A stretch of 64,000 nt of DNA from Pyrus communis (Eukaryota; Streptophyta; Magnoliopsida; Rosales; Rosaceae): the NCBI RefSeq assembly GCF_963583255.1, contig NC_084814.1:22151262-22215261 (forward strand), given 5' to 3'. Both the position numbers and the translations under genes were made by a program. The notes under the pieces were generated by a model, which was given only the letters and a program-made list of their open reading frames with translations, did no database searches and was not told the origin of the DNA. This document shows positions 32,763-45,924 of this stretch, one piece after another; position 1 is the first letter of the stretch; every line of letters starts with the position of its first letter.

Positions 32763-34735
32763 GAAAGTGAGAAGAGAAGTGATGGCGGTGGGACTCCGGA
32801 GTCTTTGAGTTGATGTTTTCGCGCTGTGAGGAATTGGCCCACGTGGAAAGCTTTCCTTCCCGCTTTACTACTTACTAAAGCGAGAAGCTGATTGATTCAT
32901 ACGACGTCGTTACCTGCCTCGTTTACAACTGGCAAATGCCACGGCGGAAAGCAAAGTTACCAAACCACGGGTCACGTAAGTTAATTCAGTTGATCAGTGC
33001 ATTACTTAAGTCGTCAAAATACCAACGTATTATTACACCGGTTTATTATCTACTCAAACGTTTAATGTTTATATAATGTTATTTACTCATTTGACTTACA
33101 TGATAATGTAATTTTAAGTTTCGAAACGTGCATCAGTTAGTCCTCACTCAAATATAAATCTTGAAAATTTTCACCAAAATCGAATTTCTTTGAGTAATTT
33201 GGTTGTTATCATGAACATCTTATCGTTTTATTGGCGTTGATTTATTTGCTTATTTATTTAATTACGGTGACATGATTAATTGTTTTTCAACTTCGGTGAA
33301 TTTTACAAACATGATATTTTCATAAGTGTATGATTATCGTGTTGATTTATATTTGTAACAAAAACTATATCAAAATTATAGCTAAAAACTAAGTGCTAAT
33401 AGTGGTGGAAGAAAAAGAAAAAAAAAAGGCAAGAGCTTTAAGAGGCTGAAGAGGAAGACTTGCATGGCAAAGGTAAAAGGCAAGAAAAACACATAAAATG
33501 GTAGAAAATCCAAGCAAGGTAGCTTTTAAGTATAAAAGCTTTCTTTATGTAAAGTTTTCTTTAATTCACTAGTGCGCTATCTTTCATCACCTAAAGCCAT
33601 AAATTCCTTCCCCAACTTTTCCATCTTGCTTCCATCCAAGATTCCTCCTCGGGAATTCAGGATTTTGAGAAATTTTAGTGTTAAAAGTACAAGATTTTCA
33701 GAGAGAAACAGAGCGTGAACGGCACAAAAAAATTTCAATTCGCCCACTAAGGGATTTCGTAAAATACTTGGTTTGTTTGTTGTCGTCAGCCAAACTATGT
33801 TGCACATATGTCAACATATATTGACATATGTTTTCAGAAAATTTGTTGAGTGATGTTGACGTACTCGTTAAAATATGCATAACAAATATTACATCAAACA
33901 CTTGATAAGCACAAAAGGAAGCCATCAAACATTTAGATGATCCCCGGAAGATCGTTTCCTATACTCCGAGTGGTCATGGGACCACCTCGATCCCAATGTA
34001 CATTCGCCTCTGCCTCATGTAAAATTGTGAAGACAATTCAACAATAAAACACAGTTGTACGAAAAATATTTGATAATACTCTTTTACAAGATAGTCTGAC
34101 GTGTTATGTTAATCACCGTGAATCAAATCGTCAAACAAAGATCATGGTCAATAGTTAGGCAAAACACTTTTTCGAAGAAATTTTATGCGCAAAACAACCA
34201 AGAAAAGCATCTCTTTTAATCACTTCGGTCTGTGTATCATGTTTATTGATCACGTTGGCTTTACGGTTTAAATTAACAAAAAGAAAGCACCAAGAAGTTT
34301 GCTTTTTTTCCCTTTAAGCAACCACAAGATATTTCTCCATCAAGTTTTAATGAGTTACCATCGTCTAATCCATCAACCAGTCATGATAATAAACCATGTT
34401 TGTACGATAAAACATTAACAGTCGACACAGAGAAACCGGGCAGTATCCGGAAATGTTCACGACCTGGAGCATCATCGTAGTTTCAGTACCGGTCGTGTAT
34501 ATATATATTTGGTCAGCAAAAATGATATAAAGCTCATGGAATTACATGGGGGTAGCAGATGGAAGTTGAACATGGGAGGAAAACAAAAAACTAGAAACCA
34601 ATAACTCCAGAGTGCGTACTTAAGTAGGCGGCGCTAACTTCTTTGCTCAGATACGGTACACTTGAAGAACTCTTCTCTGACATCTGTCTGCCATATCGAA
34701 GTTGTAAGAACTCGAAAAGATTAGGAATCATTGGT
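32763..34735. other. Intergenic
   Basis: No gene is supported. About 33400-33570 has a purine-rich stretch, then 'tataaaagc' at 33531 and a conserved-looking pyrimidine/purine pattern that could be a piece of an old LTR, but termini are not visible. The start is the promoter side of the CASP-like gene; the end is the 3' flank of the EXECUTER gene. Confidence 0.4.
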
Positions 34736-37321
34736 TCATTCTGGTAGTTTCAGGCGGTTGAACAGTACAAGGAAACTTTGCTCGGGGATGATGTAAAGAA
34801 AACCAAGATCTGCACTTTTGATGTATGGTCCAATGCCCTGCACACGAAGTTGCAAACATCAAGCAAAAGAAGGAAAATGTTGGAAGATACAACGCCGGTT
34901 CTTTGAGAGTTTTCTGGCTAATCAGATTGTATAAAGTAAAGCTAGTGGGTATACTGAACCGGTCTATTCACCTTGTTACTGAGCTGGAGAAGTTCTCCTT
35001 CAACCCACTGTGGATTCTGGAACCCAAATTCTGCTATTCTTCCTTGTCCCTTGTAACTTGCTACCTGGATAATTGAACACCTAATCAGCAGCATATATCC
35101 AGAGTTTTATTTCGATGCAGCCTAAAAGACATTCTTTAATTCAATCCGTTATGATTATGATGCCAAAAAAGGGTTAATGCAACTTTTCCTTCACACTATT
35201 CCTTGTGTGGGTTGAAATGATATCGAGAGAAATCGTCGTGTTTCTTCACGAAACATGAGGCACGGGCGCGCAGTTCATGATCCTATAGTATTTATACGGT
35301 ACTTTAGAAAGGCCCCTAGTAGAAAAAAGGGTATTAACAATTGTACACGCCAGTAAATATTTTTTATTAAGAACAGCAAAAATTTTCTCGATGTTTTATG
35401 CAAAACGAGCAGAAAGGGTTTTCTATAACTGTTAGGCATGTGTTCATCTCCTAGTTTCCATGGTACTAAGCAGAACATGCTTCCTTGAGTTTTTGGTCTT
35501 AGAACTCTAGAAAGAGAGGAAAAAATAATAACAACCAACCAACACATGCACATACAAAGAGAAACTTCAGAGTATTATTACCACTCCTAACTCATCTGGA
35601 TACAATCCACGGTTAGATTGGCGGTTCCCTTTCCCAATTTTAGCACGAAATGTCACCTGGATATGCAAAAATTGGTTTAGTACAAAATCGCTGAGCCTGT
35701 AGTAGCATAACTATTACGAAATTTGGAAAGCTATAAACCTGGCCAGCAGGAACATTCAGGTCCCCAGTTAGCTTAACTGCTTCAACATATTCGAAGAACT
35801 CCACATCTGAAGAGTCTTTGCCTTCTGAACTATTCCAGTGTCCGTACTTACGCCTGAGTTGCACTACCTCATTGCCATAAGGGCCAAATGCACCAACATA
35901 CAGGCCTATACTTCAAACAGAAGAATTCCTCAGAAGATTGTCCCTTTTCTAAGTAAAAGGTAAAAAGTGGAGGATAAGAAAACTGACCTTCAAATGGATC
36001 CAGATCTCCTCTTGAGGTGTTGAGCCGACTAAAATTTGTATACTCAGATAATCTATTCCGCTTCTGAGCTTGACTAACAGCAAACTTGACTATTTCACGC
36101 ATATTCCTTGTCATCTGTTTATAATTTAACGAAAAACTACGAACTATAAGCAAATCACATCACTGTCAAGAAAAACATAACATTGCGCCCAGAGTTAATG
36201 AGGATTTTGATAGATTTTTCAATCGTAACTGGTTAGTATCAGTCTGTTCTAAAATATAGATCTAAAACAGCAAAACCTTCCACCAGTTATGTGAATTAAA
36301 ATATAAACCCAAACCTTTGGTATTGCCCACATAATTTATAGCTGAGCCAAACTCTGGCCATGATGCAAGTTTCCTAGAATTACTACATCTATAAAAGCAA
36401 AACAATAGAAAAAGGAAAGAGGTAGACATCAAGCAAGGGTAGTCCTTGGAAATTCCTGATGCTCAAACCCTCATATGCCATGAGTCGACCATGTACAATA
36501 AATGTATCCAACTCAAATGATTTTATTCACGAACCCAATTACTTTTATACCAATTGAAAGAGTTAGGTTTTTGCTGTGTAAATTCCACATTCAACTGACC
36601 TTTGAAGAAAGCTTGTCAGAATTAAAAAATGCCTTGGCAACCTCAGAAGGCATGAGCTCAGCAGCACTTTTAGGTGCCAGAGCTGCCACCTTGAACTTAG
36701 ATGCTTTACTTTCTCTAGTGTCATGATCTAGGCTTCTCCCCGGAATATGCAGCACAAAAGAATCTTTCTCCACATCTTTGATTTCAGCGGGCCGACGCAC
36801 ATACTCATCCTTGCTAGGAGCATCCTCATTATTATGTACAACCCCACCAATAAAAAGTTTCATATCCAAATCCTTTTCATCTTCTATATTATCGCTACCT
36901 TCTCCTAGAGTGACCTCATCAGGCTGAATTTCATCCAAATTATCCACTTCGTCTTCAGAATTCTCATCAGAATCTGACGAGACACTATTTTCTTGCATCA
37001 ATTGGTTTGCAGAATTGTCATCCTCTATCACTTCCTTAGCAATATCAACATCCATGACTTTAACTTTCAGTCCAGGAATTTTTTTCTTAAGAAAATTTAA
37101 CACACTTTTTATTCCCTCCTCAGTTGCTCCTTCAATATTAAGGCCCTTTTCCTCGCTGCTCTCGGCCTTACCTTCATTTTTCTGAACATCTACTAGGGTT
37201 GCATTCTCAAGTTCGGAAGTGGATGAGCCTTTTTCAGGTTTGGACGGTGTAACACCGGAGTTTGTTGAACTGCCTTTGGGTTGGTGTAAGTACACTACCT
37301 GCTAACAGATATGATATCAGA

Positions 37322-37362
<41 letters not shown>

Positions 37363-40116
37363 TCACACAAACTGCATTAGACAGGTGAAAGATAGTTCAA
37401 TTGAAAGATCTGCTCCACAAGGCAATCTTCAACACTTACAAAATTTAAATGGCAAGCACATATATCAGATGAAATATTATTATTATTATCTACTACACGC
37501 ATCTGTACTCACCTGCATAACGTATGTCCCATCAGCATTTTTTACCACAAAAATTTCAAATAGGGGGCTTCCTGGCGATGATGCAACCAACTGTCTGCAA
37601 CAAATAACAAATCAGTAACTTTCTCCGGTGGATAAAAAATAATTCAAAACCTAAAAGATCTTACCTTGGACTGTAACTCCTCCCAATGAATCTGCCCACA
37701 CCAGGAGTTATTCGTATTAGTCTTCCAAAAGGATCATCTGAATCTTTTGGGTAGCCAACCCACCAACCTACCTGTAGATACAGACAGAATCATTGAGGAC
37801 ACAGCGAAAATCAAACACAAAGCAGGCCTAATTAATAAGGCCTAACAATCAAATTCATAAAAACATCTTAAAGATGCCAGGAAATGGAAAACTAGGCACT
37901 TTTCTGACTCGTGTTTCCTGAACCATAGGCAATATAATCTATCAAGTTATCCATTTACAATCAAGGACTCATATAATTAATGATCCATAAATCAGAAATG
38001 ATAAAAATAGCTTCGTATGAACCTGACTCAACCAAGCAGGAGACGAGCATTAGAATTACATCAGCTTCAGAAACCATCTTAACCACATGCTAATCCATTA
38101 TATTACAGTAAACATATTGAAAAGGCTAATTAAACACAATATATAAGTGACATTCATGTCATAAATAATAAACATAAAAGAACTCAATGTCATTGCAGCG
38201 CAAATAATCTCCAGAGACACAAAAGTCTATATTTGTGTGGACCAAATGGAAATGGAATGTTTCGACTTTTGCAGAGAAAAGCTCAAGGATTTATTATGTG
38301 TAGGACAAAACAGGGAAGGCAGTGGCATGTAAGTGATGGTACAGACACAAAGGTCTAATATATGATAAATGTAATCACTTCCTCCCCTCGACACTTTGGA
38401 GGCAGACAAAAACTGCCATGACTGCCATTAAAATTCATGTACAAAGGAAACCATAATATATCTAATTCTTGAACGAAATCTACTTGTAGTATTTTAAATA
38501 AGTGTGAAAAGAAAAGAAGAGTAAAAGCTGCCTGTTCCAGCCAAGAAAGATAACTGAACTGACAAGACATGTCGTTCAAAATTGGAAGAATCTGAATATA
38601 TAAGCCAGTAGCAAGTGGGAAGCTTACCAGTCCACTTCCTGTGTATCTACACAATCTCGAAGCATCATGGTAACGCTCTTCCTCAATCGCATTCTGCAAA
38701 CATACAACAGACCAGGTAAAGAAACAAATTTTGATGTGAGCAAGTACACAATTATAATAGTACATATGCTCCACTAACCTTCAATTGAGACATGATCTCA
38801 GCAACAGTGTCCTTTGATGTAGCTTCTGAAATAGACATTTTCAGTTTTGCAGCTTCCTCAAAATCTTCCTTCTCAATTGCATCTTCAAGTTGAAACTGCA
38901 CGTAGCAGCAAGGTTTTAAAAATAATCAAAAGCACTTGTAATTCTTTATTTTTGGTTAAGTTCAGTTGAGCTTTTTTCTTTATACGTGCAACAAGCTCTA
39001 CCAACGGTGAACCGCCCTAAGCAACCGAGACTACAGAAAAAATATCAATCTTTGCACTGGTACATGGTTCAGGCGAAAGTAAGAAAAGGCGGATGGAGCA
39101 ACTTTTGTAACGTCAATGTTCACCGCCATTTGACAATTTAGCAACTTTAAGAATTCCGTGAAACTTGCTAATCTGCCGGAGAACAGGGTAACAAACTCTC
39201 CACATCTTCCCAAATTTCTCATGCAATTCAAACAACGCAAAGTAAATCTCAAAATTCTCAAGAACCAAGTTCCAAAATTTGTTTTACGTTTCACAGCTGT
39301 CTTAGAAAAGGATCCGAACGGGTGAATTATGTTCTATAAAACCATGAGAAATGATAGCAAAAGGCGCACGGATTTAAACAATTATAAAGCTCAAAGTAAA
39401 GAAAAATTGATGAGCTTGATCAATGATATATAATCATCACAAGCTACGAACTTCAAGTAAATTCAGCTTACTTTTGGATTTATGAACTTTGCAGTTCAAC
39501 TAATAGAGTACTAAACATAAAGTAATATTTCAGCAACTGGGAACTCTACATTGAAAACCAACAGAATTCCAAATAAATTCAGAAGTAACCATCCAAATAA
39601 GTTAAGCGATATAACCAAAAGCACTTATGAGCAAAAGTGCTTTGTACAAATCATATCATTTCCCAAAAACTAACGCTCTCTTACTGAATCAAGTAGACAA
39701 AAATTTAAACTTTGTTAAAATTCAGCAACTGGGCAAAAAAAAAAAAAAAAAACAGAAAACCCACATACCTTGAGAACAGAGGCGAAGCTCTCAGCCTGTT
39801 CGACCTCGGAGAAATGGCGACTCCACCGATTCCAATCCCATTCCAAAGACGACCCGACACAGTCCTCACCGTAACTGTCGCTCTCACTGCACCGGCAGCA
39901 CAAATTCGTGCTCTTCCGACTCCTGCTACTACTTGAAGACGAAGAAGATGAAAGCTTGGCCTGAGCGGAGCAGCCCCAACTGAGAACAACGCTCAGATTT
40001 TTATTGGAAGTGTTTAATTTGGACTTGGTGTTGGGCAAGAAGCCGGAGCAGCAATTGGGTCCGAATTGGGGCAGTGGGATTGCTTGTCCCACGCCCCATC
40101 CATTGGCCACCGCCAT
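34736..40116 (-). CDS. EX2: EXECUTER protein, chloroplast singlet-oxygen sensor (EX2-like)
   Basis: Eleven exons on the minus strand: 40116-39769, 38895-38779, 38693-38628, 37771-37665, 37594-37513, 37298-36600, 36114-35988, 35905-35739, 35656-35582, 35064-34972 and 34837-34736; all borders are GT-AG and the sum is 1983 bp (660 aa). Residues 1-70 are a Ser-rich transit-peptide-like stretch. '[17 protein letters not shown]' (about 119-135) is a UVR-type helix. '[20 protein letters not shown]' and '[15 protein letters not shown]' follow, then an acidic linker in exon 6, then the conserved C-terminal domain with '[20 protein letters not shown]' and '[15 protein letters not shown]'. EXECUTER1/2 sit at thylakoid grana margins and relay singlet-oxygen damage to the nucleus; FtsH degrades EX1 in doing so. 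EX2 is preferred to EX1 partly from recalled synteny with KLCR3. The ATG at 40116 is chosen because it opens the transit-like peptide. Confidence 0.92.
37327..37359. repeat. GA microsatellite in an EXECUTER intron
   Basis: An uninterrupted (GA)n run of about 33 bp lies about 30 bp from the acceptor of the intron before exon 6; on the transcript it reads as a CT tract and may serve as its polypyrimidine tract. Confidence 0.9.
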
Positions 40117-40200
40117 CTCTCTCTCTCTCTCCTCCCCGCAATTCTCTGTGTGTTGGATTTTGTGGGGAATTTGAGAAATCAATATTATCCGAGTTTTCTG
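40117..40200 (-). promoter_or_regulatory. GA-rich leader directly before the EXECUTER start
   Basis: On the sense strand a GAGAGA run of about 16 bp directly precedes the ATG at 40116. No TATA box is clear further up. Confidence 0.4.
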
Positions 40201-40331
40201 TGTTTATATTGGTGCAGTTGGAGACGAAAATGAAGACTGGAAGAGATATGGATAGAATCGCCCGGTTAACTGTTACAATTCCAGGTAAACCAGGCCCACT
40301 AGATCTATGGGTCCCCTTTTTTTCTTGAAGG

Positions 40332-40525
40332 CAGATTCTCTGCCCCCTCCTACTTTCTGTGTTCTCTGTTTTGTGTGATAACGGTTAAATCACGTCAATA
40401 TTTTATATTACTATTCCTTTTTATCTTATTATCTCTATAAAATATTGACGTGGTTTAACCGTGACCACACAAAACAGGAGAGCACGAGAGGACACGAAAA
40501 GTGAGATGACAGAGAATCTCCCTCC
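40332..40525. mobile_element. MITE family C, copy 2
   Basis: Palindromic: 'gattctctgccccctcctac' at the left is mirrored by 'agagaatctccctcc' wording at the right, and the centre has 'ggttaaatcacgtcaatatt' opposite 'aatattgacgtggtttaacc'. It could fold into a near-perfect hairpin. Core shared with 13684-13872. Confidence 0.75.
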
Positions 40526-41639
40526 TTTTTTCTTACATTACCAAATTACTAATCGCACATTGTTTGGCTGTTCAAGGATAATCATAAATTCGCACGTAAA
40601 ATTTTTCGTGTTTGAATTATAAAGTTTTGTGTTTATGATCATAATCGTTCGTATTCTGAATCATTCTGTAAAGATCATTTCTGGAAAAAAAAAATATTTG
40701 AATGAAAAAGTAAAGTCGTTTAGTTAATTTGTTGTAGTAAATACATAGATGGTTCGTAATGCTTTTACAATTTCCGTTCATCTGTTTTTATACAATTTGA
40801 TTTATAATATTGCGGTTGGTAAAACTACACAACCTTAGTTTTAATTATTTTTTAAAGATAACAATTATGATTATAAACACAAACAAACAATTTTGAGTAG
40901 CACACCCTGCTCATTTTTTAAGAAGCAATATTGTATTATTCTTACAAATTGGATTAAATTTTCGTTTAGATTTGGTGGCATTTGATTCTCCCACTTCGAT
41001 TCAACTTCAATTCCTTTCCGGCAGGTACTTGACACGTATAAACATTATTTGCAATTTGATGTGCGTGCATTAGTATAATTTTAATAAGTTATTTACTTAT
41101 GTGTTATTTGTGTGATTGTTGATGAACATTAAGAAGTCGAACATTATCAATAGCGAATCTTACTTTTGTTTTACGTACAAAGTGAGAGTGATGTATAAAC
41201 TTATCATTTTTGTTGGAAAATTCAAACTTAAGTGTAAAAGGACGAGAATGTAATACTAACCAAAGTATGAGTGGTTTGTAAGAAGAAATTTAGTGTGAGG
41301 ACGAGAATGTAATATTTTCGAAATATTAAAAAAGTTCTCGTTTGTAAGGCTGTCATTAGATAAGTTAAACACGCGTAATAGCGATGTGTTATATGAGATC
41401 AGAATATGCCTCTTTCAACCAAATACGCAGCTAAAGGATGAGTGTTTGACCCACCACTTCTCTCCGCTGGTCGCCATGTGTCACAGCTGCGAGCAAGAAA
41501 AATACAGCACGACAGTTTGGCAAAATTGGATGAGTGGACTACAAAATTAGGCTTACACGCTTTCGATAAAGGCTGTAAATATGCCACGTGTATTGCCACT
41601 TGGCTTGAAACCTGCCTGGGGACAAGTCAAGATTCTCGC

Positions 41640-41823
41640 CGAAATTTCTTTGTAAAGATCTCAAAGATCTGAGTCGTGTCTGTTAATTGTGCAATCAAAA
41701 ATCATTTTAAATATTTTTATTTAAAAATAAATATAAACAGTACTTGACAAAAACTGACCGCATAATATACGATGAATGGACACGATTCACGAATCCTCAC
41801 CAAAGGGATTCAGAGAGTATCCT
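41640..41823. mobile_element. MITE family B, copy 2
   Basis: Core 'aaatataaacagtacttgac' with 'aaaaactgaccgcataatat' is shared with the copy at 57868-58088. Inverted arms 'gatctgagtcgtgtctgtta' and 'cgatgaatggacacgattca' face each other. Confidence 0.7.
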
Positions 41824-42232
41824 GTTGGCCCGGGGACCAAGGATCCCACTTCATATTAATCGATCTTTCAGATGAGAAGGAAAATACTTGTATGAAACGG
41901 AGAATGCTAAGCTTGCAGTGTCGTAAATCTATCATGGGTTGCCGTGTGTTTGAACTTTCTCACATTAGGATAGCATGACTGGTTTTGGACACCGGCAACT
42001 TAGCGTCCTCGTTTCATGTAAGTCCTCAAGATGAGGAACATTTCATGAGACACAATCTGATCTGCATTGGTTAACCGATAAGTTCCAGTTCTCATATCCA
42101 TGAATATGTATATCCATCGTTACAACCAGAAACCATGGCAAAAAGCTTTAGACTTTTAGTAAGCAACCTTCCCTCAGCATGTGGGTTAGAAAATTGAGTT
42201 AGATTTTGGGTAATGTAAACCAGGAAAAGAGT

Positions 42233-45155
42233 CTATTGTTGTTGCCGGGAGGCGGACTCGACCACGACGATATGTTCAATGGAATGTCCCGCCCCTGGGC
42301 TTGAAAGATCCCAAGTGGATGAATGAGCAATACCCCCTTCCTCAGCAGTTTCCAAAGCAGCGTCTGCCTCATTGCCTGCACCTGCATTTTCTGTACGGAC
42401 TGGGTGGAATGCTCCCTGCAACCTCAACAAATGCCTCTGACTATCAGGTTGGGTTCTCACATACCGGTTGGTTGTCAACACACTGAGAGGTGAACGCTCA
42501 GAGTCAGGACGGAGATTGGATATAGCACTGAGGTCGAGATTTGGGAAGACTGAGCAACGGCATCTGGGACATTTCACATTCAGTCGAAGCCACTCATCGA
42601 TGCATTCTACATGGAAATTGTGAGCACAAGGCAGGCCGCGAACCTGCAGAACTTCCAGTAAGAATCTGTTGTTGAACTTTGCAATAACTGAGCCACTATC
42701 AGAAGGTAAAATATGTACGGGAATCTGTTCGTGAAATTGGGAGGGGTAGTCTGCATTGCTTAATGATAAGCTATGCACTTGATTCCTATTTTCTTAAAAT
42801 TCTCTCAACATTTTACAGAGAGCAACCGAAGGGGTCCATTGATCCAATTCTTAGATAAACAATTTGGTAGTGAAACATAGATTTGACTTCTACCCGAGAG
42901 ACATGGAATAATTAAGATTGATGCGGTGTTTAAAGTAGAATAGATATTCACAGAAAATTTACCTCATTGCCTACATGAAACTCTTCCAAGCAGATTGGAC
43001 ATTCACTGCAATCAGTTGGAACAGCCTTCAGTCGGAACTTTGGAAGCTCCTGAATGAGTGCTTCAACTGCTTCTCTCTGTAACACTCACACAAGAACGTC
43101 AACCATCAGAACCCAACAATTAAAATATCAATAGTGAATTGATAGACAACAAATAATTCACAAGGAAAAAGGAACTGTCATTGAAGAGGTTAATATTTCT
43201 TTTTAGTATATCCTCTTGTTACCAGTTAAGCACAGCAATTAATACACTTTCATACTAGGTCTCTAAAGTTCAAGCATGCTTGAGAAAGTCTGAGACAGAG
43301 TAATGAGTTCACATACATGCAGGCGTATGTGTCCGCAACACCCAGTAGAATCCGTTATCTCTATTTTCTAGGCATGGCTTTTGCCAATGCTAGTTTAAGC
43401 ATAGAATTCATCCAAAATGATACTGCTTAAATAGCTTGAGTAACTACTATCATGATTTCAAACATTTGCATAGAACTTTATTATTATTATTATTATACAT
43501 AATATGTTGTAAAAAGAGTGAGATAACAATTAGACACAAAACTGAACAAATGTGTGAATCTAAGGGCAAGCAGTTCCCTCAACAGGAGAATTTTGGGGTG
43601 GAGGTTACCTGTGCTTGAGTCAAGTAAAGTCCAGGTTGGAATGCAGCAGCATCTTGGCCCATCCCTCTTGTTTCTTGACCGGCAGCTTCAAATGCCCAAT
43701 CTGGCACCCGAATCATATCAACCAAAACCTTAACAATGAGGAGAAATCATTACTATGAATGATAGGAAGAACTGGATCAACACAGAAGAAAAGAACTTTG
43801 AACACTTAATTGGCAATCAACAGAAAGTGGGCGTGTTACATAGTCAAAACAGCATTATCATATAATGTCTATCTGGTACAATAGCAATACTGGCATGCGC
43901 TAAAATGAGGAATAAAAACACTACGGGTCACCAATGAGAGGCTTAATAGTGTGCAACCATAGCAATCATATTATATTTGTACTACTACAAGTTAATATAC
44001 GTTCATAAATATTACAATAAAGGACACTTTCATAATGGGAAAACAAAAAAAGACGTTTCAGTGTTTACCCCATATTCTGACACAGGAATCCCTTGCTGAG
44101 CTCGCAGTAAGTGTGCCTCCCTTCGTGTCAACCACTGAAAAAAAGGGGTTTGAAAATTAGGATAAGAACATCAAACTTCGAAATAAAACGTCCTGGTTGA
44201 ATCTAGAAAATGGACAAAGCGCCACTAACCTTCCCAATTGACATGCAAGCAATGCAAAGTAGAGCACTGTAGCTAAAAAGTAACCAAATGAGAAAACCCC
44301 ACTTCTGACCACTTTCAGGCAACTGCAAGCATTAAAATGCATTAGCACCGCCACTAAGATTGTTTAAACTTTAAAACACCACTGTTCTGCCAATGAACTA
44401 AGAAATATAACTTACACAGTCCTTCGATTTGTGAAACCACAGTGTACCAAGCAGTGTCCAAGTCCAAAGAAATGGATAAAGCAGCAGAGAAAGAATTGAA
44501 AGGACCACTATTCTTCCGCAGAAACGAGCATATCTTTGCTGCCACCCAAAATCCCTAAAACCACAACCATTCGAAGGGAAACGACAAGGGTTTATGAACC
44601 ATTCAACTACACATTGAACAAACTATGTAGCAGAGAAAGATTAACTAAAGAAATGGCCTTACAAACCCATTCCAGAGGCAAGCCCATTATCCACAAACAT
44701 CAACATCCGAAAAACAAACACAGTAGTGTAATCAACCTGAGATTAAAGGCAAACATATTTCAAAATAATCCCATATCAAAATTGCTTGGAATTCAGAGAA
44801 TATATATAAATATCTATAAACCTACCACGATCCATATGTGCAACGGGTATGCACAAGTATGGTACCGCTTCCAATTAATTCCAACAATCACTCTGTCACC
44901 ATACCCGTTAAAGAAACGAACAATTGGGAAAATTGGGATTCCAGCAAGAAAATAAAAACCCTAATTTACAAGAAATTAAAGGATACACGCTCGTCGCGAG
45001 CATCGACAAGAAGAACCCATCGTACCTGCAAATGCAAAATCGTGGAAAATTCGACATCAAAATCCCTAAAACCCACACACAGAAATCGAGCGGCGGATTG
45101 AAAGAAAAGAAAGAAAGATGACTTACCACTTGAAATCGACGCCTCGGATGGCCAT
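42233..45155 (-). CDS. SIS3: RING-H2 E3 ubiquitin ligase, SIS3 type
   Basis: Ten coding exons on the minus strand: 45155-45127, 45025-44987, 44892-44826, 44736-44663, 44554-44416, 44322-44230, 44134-44069, 43728-43609, 43076-42963 and 42643-42233, total 1152 bp, 383 aa. The start 'MAIRGVDFKWYDGFFLSML' is that of SUGAR-INSENSITIVE 3 (At3g47990-like). Several hydrophobic helices fill the first 150 residues ('VLSILSLLLYPFLWTWTLLG', 'WGFLIWLLFSYSALLCIA'), then 'REAVEALIQELPKFRLK', then a C3H2C3 RING with C235, C238, C253, H255, H258, C261, C272 and C275. It would sit in a membrane and ubiquitinate substrates with an E2; in Arabidopsis it promotes sugar response in seedlings. Exon 2 donor was set at GT|GTATCC so that the frame matches the family ('LATSVVIVGINW'). 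The tail is Ser/Gly-rich and longer than the Arabidopsis protein. Confidence 0.94.
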
Positions 45156-45317
45156 GACGGACGGCGAGCTGTGCAGAAGAACCCTACGCAGAAGGCGACG
45201 GCGAATTCCAAGACCTGACGATGCTCATTTGAAGAGATAAATTCTTGCAATCTTTCGTACGCAGAGATTGAGAGGAGGGAGATTCCGGAGAGAACAAAGC
45301 TGGCGAGCAAGAAAGAG

Positions 45318-45320
<3 letters not shown>

Positions 45321-45362
<42 letters not shown>
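45321..45362. repeat. GA microsatellite in the SIS3 5' leader
   Basis: A perfect (GA)n run of about 42 bp lies about 170 bp above the start codon; on the transcript it reads as a CT tract in the likely 5' UTR. Confidence 0.9.
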
Positions 45363-45364
<2 letters not shown>

Positions 45365-45924
45365 ACAAGGACTTACTGTGAACTTTTGCTGACTGGCAAT
45401 CTCCCTTCTTCCCAATTACTTGACGGCGTTATGACGAGCGTGAGTTTACTACCGTTTACTTTTTGTTAATTTTAATTTATTTCTTTTATTATTTTTAGTC
45501 TTTTTCCATGCGTGCGTGTAAAATGTATTTTTTAACCCCGACACTCTGTGCGATTTAAAAAAAAAAAAAAAATTGAGGAGAGGAGAATCGGACCCATGAC
45601 TTCGAATGTTACTATGCATAAGTGAATATTCTTAACCAAATGAAGTACAAGTTTCTTTCAAACGCTATAAAGTTTAGGCTATTAAATTGAATAAATCCTT
45701 TTTTTTCCAGTTGTTGCCATGTTCATCGTTATTTTATTAAAGATTTGTTGTCTTTGAACATAACATAACATAACATTGAGTAAAAAATACTCCAATGTGG
45801 GGGCAAATCTTGAAGGATCAGTCCACCGACCGACCACTCACATTCTGTAACTATCGTGCAAGATTTATCCTGTATTGGATAAAATAGCACGCTTTAGTAT
45901 CTTGTGTTTGGAAAGATGATTATG

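Larger units (their letters stand above)
40201..42232. other. Intergenic between EXECUTER promoter and SIS3 3' end
   Basis: No gene is supported. Two MITEs are present (40332-40525 and 41640-41823); the rest is AT-rich single-copy-looking DNA. Confidence 0.5.

Noticed and set aside
33577..33928. Overlapping 76-codon minus-strand ORFs and a TATA-like site near 33531
   Set aside because: Might be part of an old LTR, but no termini, primer site or partner was found.
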